Translations under genes and position numbers: made by a program
Shown here: piece by piece, positions 16,199 through 24,733 of the stretch
Layout: each line of letters begins with the position of its first letter
Position numbering within the stretch: the stretch's first letter is position 1
NCBI RefSeq assembly: GCF_014698835.1
Contig: NZ_JACJTU010000025.1
Coordinates: forward strand, 1 to 64,000
DNA: 64,000 nt
Direction of reading: 5' to 3'
Source: Nostoc paludosum FACHB-159
Lineage (GTDB): Bacteria > Cyanobacteriota > Cyanobacteriia > Cyanobacteriales > Nostocaceae
Notes under the pieces: generated by a model
The model's database searches: none
The model's input: only the letters and a program-made list of their open reading frames with translations
Told to the model about the DNA's origin: nothing

Positions 16199-18550
16199 TC
16201 ACGTTACAAGATTGAGAATTCGGCCGGGAACATAAACAACACGGGAAATTTCCTGATTTTCGAGATAACGTTGAACAGATTGTGTTTGTTTGGCAATGGC
16301 GATCGCTTCCTCTTGCAATGCAGTGGGTGACAGAAGAATGTTTGCTCTCTTGCGTCCATTGATTTGTACTGTGATTGTCACCTGTTCTTGGGTAAGAAAT
16401 TCTGGATTGGCTTGAGGAAAGGTCTGTTGATGAATCGAGGATGATTCACCAATTTGATGCCAGAGTTCTTCTGTGAGGTGGGGTGCAAAGGGAGCCAACA
16501 TTAACAAATATGACTTCAATTCCACCTCACAAAGGCTCGGTTTGAGTTGAAGCGCGTTAAGATACTCCATCAATGCAGCGATCGCCGTATTGTACTTGAG
16601 CGCTTGTATATCTTCTGAGACTTTGTTGATTGTCTGGTGTAGACGACGCCCAGAGTCCAAATCTGGCGAACTGGATTCAAGGCAATGCCGATGCTTGCTC
16701 ACAAGTTGCCACACCCGATTTAAAAATCGTCGCATTCCGGCAATGCCGCGATCGGAAAAATCACCTCCTTGATGATACGGGCCCAAAAACATCAAGTATG
16801 TACGTAAGGTATCTGCGCCATATTCCTCGATGTATTCATCGGGGTTCACCACATTACCTTTCGATTTGCTCATTTTGGCTCCATCTTTGGTGAGCAATCC
16901 ATGAGCGCGGAAGCATTCAAAGGGTTCTTCAAATTCGATATAACCCAAATCATGCAACACCATTGTAATGAAGCGGCTATACAAAAGATGTAACACTGAA
17001 TGTTCTGCCCCACCGATGTACATATTCACCGGCAACCATTTGGCAGTGATTTGTGCATCGAAAGGAACATCATTATATTTACTCGAAGGATAGCGAAGAA
17101 AATACCAAGCAGAATCGAGAAAGTTGTCTGACACATCCGTTTCTCGATGAGCAGCACCACCACAGCAAGGACAAATAGTATTGACAAAGGAATCTATTTG
17201 TGCAAGAGGAGATGTTCCTGTTCCTCTGGGCAACCAATCCTCGGTTTCGGGTAAATGAACGGGCAATTGTTCCTCTGGCACTGGTACGATACCGCAGCTG
17301 CCGCAGTAGACGATAGGAATCGGTGGTCCCCAATACCGCTGTCGTGAAATTAACCAATCTCGCAAGCGGAATTGTACGGTGCGATCGCCTAAATTCTGCT
17401 GCTCAAACCATTGGATAATCTGCTGTATGGCATCTTGTGAGGCAAGTCCGGTAAACCTCCCAGACTCAATCAAGGTTCCATGTTCTGTAAATGCAGTATC
17501 GAGTTCAAGGGGTGCTGTAGATGACGCACTGGTAGGAATCACTACCTGTCGAATTGGTAACCCCATCGTTTTGGCAAACTGAAAATCGCGATCGTCATGG
17601 GCGGGTACTGCCATTACAGCGCCAGTGCCATAACTCGACAATACATAATCGGCAATCCAAATCGGGATACGTTCTTGGGTAAGGGGATGAATCCCATAAG
17701 CACCCGTGAACACCCCGGTTTTACTCTGGTGAGTGGTGCGGGCAAACTCAGATTGACGGGATACGTGTTCTTTGTAAGTAGCAATGGCCTGGCAATATTC
17801 CTCTGTGACAATTCGATCTACCAGAGGATGTTCTGGGGCAAGCACCACATAAGTCATGCCAAAAATTGTGTCTGGACGAGTTGTGAAGACTGGGATTTGC
17901 AACTCAGATTCAGCTAAGTGCAAGTTAAATTGCAAGCCCTCTGAACGCCCAATCCAGTTACGTTGAGCGGCTTTGACTTTTTCTGACCAGTCCAAGCGAT
18001 CGAGATTGTCTAACAAACGTTGAGCATAATTAGCAATCTTGAAAAACCACTGCTCTAATTCCCGTTGAGTAACCAGTGTGCTGCACCGTTCGCACTCACC
18101 TGCAATTACCTGCTCGTCTGCAAGTACTGTTTTGCAACTAGGACACCAGTTCACCTGGGCTTTTTTGCGAACTGCTAACCCCGCTTTGAACAACTGCAAA
18201 AAAATCCATTGTGTCCACTTGTAGTATGAGGGGTCGGTGGTTTGGACTTCATAATTCCAGCAGAAGCGATTTCCAATTCGTTTTAACTGTGTTTCTCGAA
18301 ATCGTTCAACATTCTGTACAGTCAATAGGCCAGGATGAATGCCCTTCTTGATGGCAAAATTTTCGCTGTGAATACCAAAGGCATCAAATCCCATTGGTTC
18401 AAAAACGGCTCTACCTTGCATCGCCATGAAGCGACCATAGATATCTGCTCCAGTGAAAGCGTAGACATTGCCGACATGCAACCCTTCTGCGGATGGATAG
18501 GGAAACATCATCAAATTGTAGAACGGATGAGCGGCTGCCGCTAAATCCAC
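16199..18550 (-). CDS. leuS: Leucyl-tRNA synthetase, unusual subtype; N-terminus uncertain
   Basis: At least 783 residues of a class I leucyl-tRNA synthetase. MMFPYPSAEGLHVGNVYAF is the HIGH region, here HVGN rather than HxGH. A zinc-ribbon-like CPSCKTVLADEQ segment, an editing domain (about 215-385), a second Cys-rich segment (CGSCG/CPCCGG), KMSKSKGNVVNPDEY (about 560), and the anticodon-binding and C-terminal domains follow. The annotated GTG start at 18550 truncates the family N-terminus. The frame stays open upstream to 18712 and encodes YNHLSIEAHWQNVWQQSQ-like sequence typical of the start of LeuRS, but has no ATG, GTG or TTG. An out-of-frame ATG at 18663 has a good GAGG site. This could be a start lost by a 1-base deletion, an assembly error, or an unusual start. 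It may be a second, specialised LeuRS. Confidence 0.85.
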   Translation of the reverse strand: MDLAAAAHPFYNLMMFPYPSAEGLHVGNVYAFTGADIYGRFMAMQGRAVFEPMGFDAFGIHSENFAIKKGIHPGLLTVQNVERFRETQLKRIGNRFCWNYEVQTTDPSYYKWTQWIFLQLFKAGLAVRKKAQVNWCPSCKTVLADEQVIAGECERCSTLVTQRELEQWFFKIANYAQRLLDNLDRLDWSEKVKAAQRNWIGRSEGLQFNLHLAESELQIPVFTTRPDTIFGMTYVVLAPEHPLVDRIVTEEYCQAIATYKEHVSRQSEFARTTHQSKTGVFTGAYGIHPLTQERIPIWIADYVLSSYGTGAVMAVPAHDDRDFQFAKTMGLPIRQVVIPTSASSTAPLELDTAFTEHGTLIESGRFTGLASQDAIQQIIQWFEQQNLGDRTVQFRLRDWLISRQRYWGPPIPIVYCGSCGIVPVPEEQLPVHLPETEDWLPRGTGTSPLAQIDSFVNTICPCCGGAAHRETDVSDNFLDSAWYFLRYPSSKYNDVPFDAQITAKWLPVNMYIGGAEHSVLHLLYSRFITMVLHDLGYIEFEEPFECFRAHGLLTKDGAKMSKSKGNVVNPDEYIEEYGADTLRTYLMFLGPYHQGGDFSDRGIAGMRRFLNRVWQLVSKHRHCLESSSPDLDSGRRLHQTINKVSEDIQALKYNTAIAALMEYLNALQLKPSLCEVELKSYLLMLAPFAPHLTEELWHQIGESSSIHQQTFPQANPEFLTQEQVTITVQINGRKRANILLSPTALQEEAIAIAKQTQSVQRYLENQEISRVVYVPGRILNLVT

Positions 18551-18662
18551 TTCGTAGGTTTGGCTTTGCTGCCAAACATTTTGCCAATGAGCTTCAATGG
18601 AAAGATGATTGTAAACGTTTGCCGGATCTGGTTGACCCGGCTTTACAGGTCCCAGTGGTTCA

Positions 18663-18716
18663 TACCAAAGTCCTCTTTTTGTAGTGTTATTGTAACATTG
18701 ACGGATACTTTGTCAA
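18663..18716 (-). promoter_or_regulatory. Sigma70-type promoter and ribosome site upstream of leuS
   Basis: On the minus strand TTGACA (18716-18711), a 16-base spacer and TACAAT (18694-18689) form a near-consensus promoter. About 20 bases on, AGAGGA precedes an ATG at 18663 with about 8 bases between. That ATG opens only MNHWDL before a stop, and lies one base out of step with the LeuRS frame. Adding one base after the ATG would fuse it to the LeuRS N-terminal sequence. Confidence 0.65.
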
Positions 18717-18807
18717 TATTCACATTGTAAAAGAAACTGGCGTTCTTCGAGTTTAACTAGTAATCAAGCGGACACGATAAAAGCCGGGTTTTTAGATAAT
18801 TGTGAAT

Positions 18808-19728
18808 TTATCTTTGGGCAGTACAACAGGGCAATAGTGGCTTATTTACAACATCTTTAATGTCTACAGAATTTAACAAATCTTCCCAGTATTTCTGAAC
18901 TTCGGGATCGTTAGGACGCTGGCGGCGTAAATTAGCTAAAGTTCTCAAAGAATCTTCCCAAAATCCAGCTGTGGCAAATAAAACTGCACGATCCAAATCT
19001 GTGTTTGGTTCTTTGAGTTGCAGGGCTAGATTTTCATCTTGCGATCGCACTATTTTACCTTCTGTATACGAATCTTTATCGCGGTTAGCAAGATCGCAAA
19101 TCATTGAAAAAGTCCAACTATATTCTTTGCCAATTTGTAGAGATGATTTATTAGTAGGTATAGTTACACTCACAATACCATTCTGTCCAACAGGCTTGAA
19201 AGTTTCTTTATACAATGGGTCAATGCTGTTATCATCCTGCAAAACAAATTCTAGTGCTTCTGGTTTTGTAGAAGTTTGAGGAATATAGAAATAGAATGTA
19301 GGATGTTCTGCTGTAGTTCGTTGAGCTTCTTTATCTGTTGGTGTTAGAGGAATGATAGATTGTCCAATTTCAAGGCAACTTCCTCGCGTTCCTGCTGACC
19401 TGACTCTACCGGGTTTACCTGGAACAAAAGCAATACGATTTCTAGCACTGCCACGTTGAATATAACTTGTAACATTTCTAATTGCCGCAGTAGCATATCT
19501 ATCTCCGGGACGTAGGCGTTCTGCTTGTTGAAAATATCCTAAAGCTTTTCGATAATTTCTTCGTTTGGTTTCGCTATAACCAAGCTGCATATATTGGGTA
19601 TAAGCAGCTCTGTTTTGTGCCAGTTGGTAAACTGACTCTGTTGCTAAAACCTGAGTCATGCTAAGAGGTTCTAAGGGCAGAAATGCTAAAGCAGCAAGCA
19701 TACAACTTGCCCAAAATTTATATTTCAT
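18808..19728 (-). CDS. DUF928 domain protein with TPR-like N-terminus, exported
   Basis: About 306 residues from ATG 19728. A signal peptide covers about residues 1-30 (hydrophobic ASCMLAALAFLPL, cleavage likely near VLA-TE). A TPR-like helical pair follows (about 45-85, YSETKRRNYRKALGYFQQAE). The DUF928 region (about 115-300) has TFYFYIPQTS, ALEFVLQDD, GIVSVTIP and the C-terminal FWEDSLRTLANLRRQRPND. DUF928 proteins are common in cyanobacteria and uncharacterised, and are usually extracytoplasmic. It stands alone. Confidence 0.85.
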   Translation of the reverse strand: MKYKFWASCMLAALAFLPLEPLSMTQVLATESVYQLAQNRAAYTQYMQLGYSETKRRNYRKALGYFQQAERLRPGDRYATAAIRNVTSYIQRGSARNRIAFVPGKPGRVRSAGTRGSCLEIGQSIIPLTPTDKEAQRTTAEHPTFYFYIPQTSTKPEALEFVLQDDNSIDPLYKETFKPVGQNGIVSVTIPTNKSSLQIGKEYSWTFSMICDLANRDKDSYTEGKIVRSQDENLALQLKEPNTDLDRAVLFATAGFWEDSLRTLANLRRQRPNDPEVQKYWEDLLNSVDIKDVVNKPLLPCCTAQR

Positions 19729-21399
19729 AATATCCATGTCCATTTGTAATACATTATAATTGTTTGTGTAATACGTTAGCTTAAACTTGACAGTGATAAA
19801 ACTTTATCTGTGCTACTTTGTAGTTAGGTAAAAGTATATTCGTGAAGAAATTTTAAATTGCTAATAATTGAGAATCCAGAATACAAAAGTCAGAATTAAT
19901 CAGGTTTTAAGCCTTAAGGTTAATAATGTGAATAAAACTCCGAAGCCATAGCATATTGATTTTTATAGTAGTTGAACCATAGTTTAGAACATAACCTGCT
20001 TGTAAAACTCTGACAATAATAGACTTTCAAATCTGTTTCATGTTCCCTGTTCTGCGTTCCCTGGTATAAATAATTCTGGATTCTCACCAATGGTTCTTTG
20101 ATGGGGATTTATCTGTGGGAGCAATTGAAAATACTTTCATCCAAAATCTAAAATCCCAAATTGTCTAAGTGGTGAATTGTTACGTTATATTTACTTAACG
20201 AGATTATTGAGAGTATCGATGATATTAACGATGTCGTCACTTGCAGATTGTTTAATCAAATCGATCGCTTTATTGAAAATCCGACCAAGAAACGCAACTT
20301 TGCGGGACGCCTAATTTTTTATTAGTTCTCTGCACACATAAGAACAGATTAACACAGCGAGCGATCGCAGCCTTAGCGATGGCATTTACCCAAGTACCCC
20401 ACACAATAGAAGGTACTGAAGATATATGAACTTTGTTAAGCGATATTAGACTTCTTGCAGAAGTCGGGGAAAGGTTTGGTATTTTCCTTTCCCCTTTAAC
20501 ATGTATCCCTTTTCCCACAAGAGTGCAAAAGTGTTTTTTGCAAGAGGTCTATAGAATAGGAATGGCGATCGTAAGTTTTTTCGCTTAGAAAGGTTATACC
20601 AATTCCTAATTGCCTTGGGAAAAATCACTACAAGCAAGTATAAATAATATATAAATAAAATTACCCATCTTTACACTGAGTGATGAGTAATGTAAAGAGT
20701 ATGCAAAGATATGCTTTGTAAGCAAATATATCTAAGTAAATACAGTAGTATATCTGATGTTCTGCCCTATCAAGGTACATATGTAAGGATAATTATTCGT
20801 AATGAGAGTATAAAAATCTTTTTTCTGGCTCAATAGTTAACTCTCCCCTATTTTCCAGCTATCAGGACTTAGGCACTGGCAAAACCAAATATTAAGAGTG
20901 GTTTTTAGGCATTAAGGCTTGTCTTTTAATGTTTGTTATTGATTTCTAGCGAACATATATGCTTAAAAAACCCGAAATGAGCCTTTGTATTCAATACACA
21001 CATTGATTAATTTGTATAGTGCTTAAGACTTAGATAATCTCAGATTGTTGGACAAGTGCGGCGTAAAAGTCACCTGAAAGGTGAATATCCGATGAAGATT
21101 GTTTTGTATCAAAATTGACCTACACAATATTCCAAAAACTTAAGGAGGCAGAAGGGAATCCCCATAAATAAATTTAGGGGATTTAAAAGGACGCTGTATT
21201 TTTTGACTTTTATTCATAAATAAATTTAGGGGCTTGTGACCCTTTTGGCAGAGGGAAAATAAATTTTTTCCTCCTGCGTCCTGCCTCCTGCCCTCTGCCT
21301 TTTTTTGGTCAAATTTAAGCGAATTTTTGTGCCCGAAAGCACAAACAGCAAATTGAAAACTGAAGTTCCTGAAAAAATCCATTAAGGTAGGTAAAAGTT
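19729..21399. other. Long gene-poor stretch with repeat and gene debris
   Basis: About 1.67 kb without a convincing intact gene. It holds a possible degraded gene at 20191-20440 and an inverted copy (20445-20565) of the dispersed element at 3880-3962, containing palindrome GACTTCTTGCAGAAGTC. An AT-rich run with no features lies at 20580-21130. Two nearly identical short strings (TAAATAAATTTAGGGG) lie at about 21165 and 21215. The last 40 bases hold the RTX gene ribosome site. Confidence 0.5.
20191..20440 (-). pseudogene. Possible frameshifted remnant of a small gene
   Basis: Two minus-strand segments in different frames look coding. One is VWGTWVNAIAKAAIARCVNL (about 20340-20405). The other ends at a TAA at 20191 and reads FLGRIFNKAIDLIKQSASDD then IVNIIDTLNNLVK. 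An in-frame stop upstream of the second segment, and a frame change between them, suggest decay. I do not recognise the family, and this may be chance. Confidence 0.2.
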
Positions 21400-24093
21400 A
21401 TGGCAAATATCATTGGAACCATAAGTGATGATACGTTAGTAGGCACCCAATACACCGACACCATTAACGGTCTAGGGGGGAACGATATCATCACAGGCGC
21501 AGAAGATAGCGACATTTTAACTGGTGGTGGTGGCCAAGATATATTTGTTTTCAACCAAATTGACAACACAGATGGCTTCAGAATTTACCAAAGAGATACC
21601 ATAACTGATTTTGGTGGAGTCGGTAAAGGCACAAATCCTTCAGCAGATGTGGTTGCCGAAGCCGATATCATCAAATTCGTTGGTGGTGACTTGACTGCCC
21701 AAAATATGCTCCTGACTCAGAATGGCACAAATTTGGAAATCAAGTTTGAAAGCAACTCTTTCATCACAACCATCACTCTGAATAACTTTGCCTTGGAAAA
21801 CCTAGATAACCTCACTAAATCTACTGGAGCCACGGTAAACGCCGGAAATATCCTCTTTGATGGGCAAACTAAGATTACTGATAGCTTTGATGTCTTCAAT
21901 GCCAACTCTACCCAAACCACTATCTTCAAAAAGAATACGGTCACGTTCCTCAATGACCTAAACAATAATGTCAACGGCTTTGACAACTCAGATGATGTCA
22001 TCAATGGTCAAGGAGGTAATGACATCATCGATGGCAAGAGTGGCAACGACCTTTTGAGGGGTGCTGAGGGGAATGATACTCTCATTGGTGGTGCAGGAAA
22101 TGACACCCTCATTGGTAACTATATTTTTGACATTTTCAACAGTTCCTATATTAAAGACAATAACTTACTCTTTGGGGGTGATGGCAATGATACTCTCTTT
22201 GGTGATACTGGGGACACCTTGAACGGTGGCAATGGGAATGACACGTTCTATAGTTATTTTGCTGCTCCCTATTCTCTTGAGAATACTTTCATAACTGGTG
22301 GCGGCGGCAAGGATAAATTTGTTGTCAAGTTAGACTTCGACCGCACTGGTGCCATTACCATCACTGATTTTGGTGGCATTGGTAAAGGCTCAAACCCATT
22401 AGCTGCAACCCTGGCCTCCTTGGATACCTTGCAATTTGATACAGGTTACAGTATTTTCACTCCGAGAAACCTGCTATTAAATCAAAATGGTAACAACTTA
22501 GAAATAACTTTTGAAAAGACGTTTGTTTCCAAAGTCATCCTGCAAAACTTTGCCCTAGAAAACCTAGATAATCTCGCTCAGGTCGGCAATATCCTGTTTG
22601 ACGGGCAAACTAGCATTACAGACAGCTTTGATGTCTTCGATGCCAACTCCACCCAAAGCAAGGTTTTCAAAAAAAACACAGTTACCTTCCTCAATGACCT
22701 GAACAACAATGTCAACGGCTTTGACAACTCAGATGATGTGATTAATGGTCAGGGGGGTAATGACATCATTGATGGTAAGAGTGGCAACGACCTTTTAAGG
22801 GGCAATGCGGGAAATAATACCCTTATTGGTGGAAGTGGTAACGATACCTTGGATGCTGTGTATCTAACGGGCGATAACCTACTCAATGGTGGCAGTGGCA
22901 ATGATTCTCTTAGCGCCTCTGGCCGATTCAGCGGATACGATTTGGCTGGCTATGGGTCTGGTAATAATACTCTCAACGGTGGTGCTGGTAACGATTCCTT
23001 GTATGCTGATTATTCAACAGGCAATAATCTACTCAATGGTGGCGATGGCAATGATTCTCTTAGTGCCTCTGGCTCCTTTGGAATTGAATACCCTTCCTTT
23101 GCCGTTTCTGGCAATAATACCCTCAACGGTGGCGCTGGTAACGATGACTTACGTGCTAACTATTCGTTAGGCGATAATCTACTCAATGGTGGCGATGGCA
23201 ATGATTCTCTTAGTGCCTCCTCTAGCGAATACATCTACTATTACGGAGGCATTTATTCCTCAGGAAATAACACCCTCAATGGTGGTGCTGGCGACGACAT
23301 CATAAGTGTAGACTATGCATTAGGCGATAATCTACTCAATGGTGGCGATGGCAATGATTCTCTTAGTGCCTCCTCTAGCGAATTATTCTTCTTCTCCGGA
23401 GGCATTGCTTCCTCAGGAAATAACACCCTCAATGGTGGGGCTGGCGATGACATCATAGATGTAGACTATGCATTAGGCAATAATCTACTCAATGGTGGCG
23501 ATGGCAATGATTCTCTTAGTGCCTCCTTTGAAGAATTCTTGTTAGACGACGCAGGCATTACTGCTTCCGGAAATAACACCCTCAATGGTGGGTCTGGCGA
23601 CGACATCATAGATGTAGACTATTCATCAGGCGATAATCTACTTGATGGTGGCGATGGTAATGATACTCTTAGTGCCTTTGTTGCCTCAGGAAATAACACC
23701 CTCAAAGGTGGCAATGGCAATGACATCCTCACAGGTGGGAACGGTGACGACACCCTTTATGGAGGTGGTGGTAATGATACCTTTGTTTTCAATAGTGTCA
23801 ATGATGGCGTTGATACTATTGTTGATACTATTTACGACTTCAGCACGACTAATGATGTGATTCAGGTATCGGCTGTTGGTTTTGGTGGCGGGTTGTCAAT
23901 ACCTTCACTGCAAGCAAATCAGTTGACCATCGGAACATCTGCAACTACTAACACTGCACGATTTATCTACAACGACATTACAGGTGCGTTGTTCTTCGAT
24001 CGCGACGGTAGTGCATCTGGGTTTACTCAGATAAAACTTGCACAATTATCTACTGGATTGTCATTAACCAACAATAATTTTGTGGTTGTTTAA
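21400..24093 (+). CDS. Large RTX (hemolysin-type calcium-binding repeat) protein
   Basis: 897 acidic residues starting MANIIGTISDDTLVGT, with an AGGTAGG site upstream. It is built almost wholly of GGxGxDxLxG-type nonapeptides that bind calcium in a parallel beta-roll. Two copies (about residues 175-225 and 405-455) of a non-nonapeptide block, DSFDVF-AN-STQ onward to NGFDNSDDVINGQGGNDIID, divide the protein. From about residue 475 to 770 a block of about 60 residues (NNTLNGGAGND-x-NLLNGGDGNDSLSAS) recurs six or seven times. The C-terminus (FVFNSVNDGVDTIVDTIYDF) resembles the uncleaved type I secretion signal of such proteins. It is therefore probably secreted or surface-bound; no transporter genes are adjacent. 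Paralogous N-terminus to the protein at 31607. Confidence 0.9.
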   Translation: MANIIGTISDDTLVGTQYTDTINGLGGNDIITGAEDSDILTGGGGQDIFVFNQIDNTDGFRIYQRDTITDFGGVGKGTNPSADVVAEADIIKFVGGDLTAQNMLLTQNGTNLEIKFESNSFITTITLNNFALENLDNLTKSTGATVNAGNILFDGQTKITDSFDVFNANSTQTTIFKKNTVTFLNDLNNNVNGFDNSDDVINGQGGNDIIDGKSGNDLLRGAEGNDTLIGGAGNDTLIGNYIFDIFNSSYIKDNNLLFGGDGNDTLFGDTGDTLNGGNGNDTFYSYFAAPYSLENTFITGGGGKDKFVVKLDFDRTGAITITDFGGIGKGSNPLAATLASLDTLQFDTGYSIFTPRNLLLNQNGNNLEITFEKTFVSKVILQNFALENLDNLAQVGNILFDGQTSITDSFDVFDANSTQSKVFKKNTVTFLNDLNNNVNGFDNSDDVINGQGGNDIIDGKSGNDLLRGNAGNNTLIGGSGNDTLDAVYLTGDNLLNGGSGNDSLSASGRFSGYDLAGYGSGNNTLNGGAGNDSLYADYSTGNNLLNGGDGNDSLSASGSFGIEYPSFAVSGNNTLNGGAGNDDLRANYSLGDNLLNGGDGNDSLSASSSEYIYYYGGIYSSGNNTLNGGAGDDIISVDYALGDNLLNGGDGNDSLSASSSELFFFSGGIASSGNNTLNGGAGDDIIDVDYALGNNLLNGGDGNDSLSASFEEFLLDDAGITASGNNTLNGGSGDDIIDVDYSSGDNLLDGGDGNDTLSAFVASGNNTLKGGNGNDILTGGNGDDTLYGGGGNDTFVFNSVNDGVDTIVDTIYDFSTTNDVIQVSAVGFGGGLSIPSLQANQLTIGTSATTNTARFIYNDITGALFFDRDGSASGFTQIKLAQLSTGLSLTNNNFVVV

Positions 24094-24270
24094 TCGAAAT
24101 TAGTGTGCCATCACTAATACCGTTTCACTTTAAATTTGATACATTTAGGCAAGCAGGGGAGCATACTTCGACCCTTCGACAGGCTCAGGGCGGCGCTGCG
24201 CTCAGTAACCGGGGGAGCAGGGGAGCAGAGGGGAAAGAATTTGTATCAGGATTTTAGTGAAATGGTATTA
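24094..24270. repeat. Dispersed GC-rich sequence between the RTX gene and the 21-bp array
   Basis: Holds CTTCGACCCTTCGACAGGCT and GCTGCGCTCAGTAACC, a type of interspersed sequence common in Nostoc-like genomes, flanked by GGGGAGCA-rich runs. No gene is supported. Confidence 0.5.
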
Positions 24271-24504
24271 GTTGCATTGCCTTGCACCTTTGTTGCATTG
24301 CCCTGCACCTTTGTTGCATTGCCCTGCACCTTTGTTGCATCGCCTTGCACCTTTGTTGCATTGCCCTGCACCTTTGTTGCATCGCCTTGCACCTTTGTTG
24401 CATTGCCCTGCACCTTTGTTGCATCGCCTTGCACCTTTATTGCATCGCCCTGCACCTTAGTTGCATCGCCCTGCACCTTTGTTGCATCGAAAAGCAAAAA
24501 TTAA
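24271..24504. repeat. 21-bp tandem repeat array, copy 2
   Basis: Ten exact-length units from 24271 to 24480, then the tail GTTGCATCGAAAAGCAAAAA. The unit is the one at the window start. Two variants alternate in units 4-8 (CATCGCCTTG and CATTGCCCTG), suggesting duplication of 42-bp pairs. All frames stay open because the period is divisible by three; the minus strand would read repeats of KVQGDAT. I do not call a protein. Confidence 0.92.
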
Positions 24505-24733
24505 GCTTCTGTGTCTTACACAACAACTCTAAAAGACTTGTATGTACACGGTAGCCGCAAGCGGGGAGGGGAGACAAAGCGTAGCTTTGGCTCTTTTGGG
24601 TTCTTCGTGTTTAATAAGCAATCAAGCGGACATGATATAAGAAGTCAAAAGAATTTAGCGCAGCCTCACAAAAAAATGCTATGACAACGTTGATAGCTGA
24701 ATTAATTATTTTGTCAGGTGGACAAATCACTAG
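24505..24733. other. Intergenic region, 3' side of mutS
   Basis: No gene is seen. Near 24537 is ACTTGTATGTACACGGTAG, the same string as near 368 after the first 21-bp array. This implies that more than the tandem units is shared between the two loci. A string similar to the one near 18760 (AATCAAGCGGACA) lies near 24620. Confidence 0.5.

Noticed and set aside
20446..20637. 63-codon minus-strand frame near the RTX gene
   Set aside because: It is mostly the dispersed element also present at 3880-3962.
24136..24554. Open frames on both strands across the 21-bp array (FVALPCT and KVQGDAT repeats)
   Set aside because: The period is divisible by three, so frames stay open by repetition. Several frames are open at once, with no ribosome site or unique domain.
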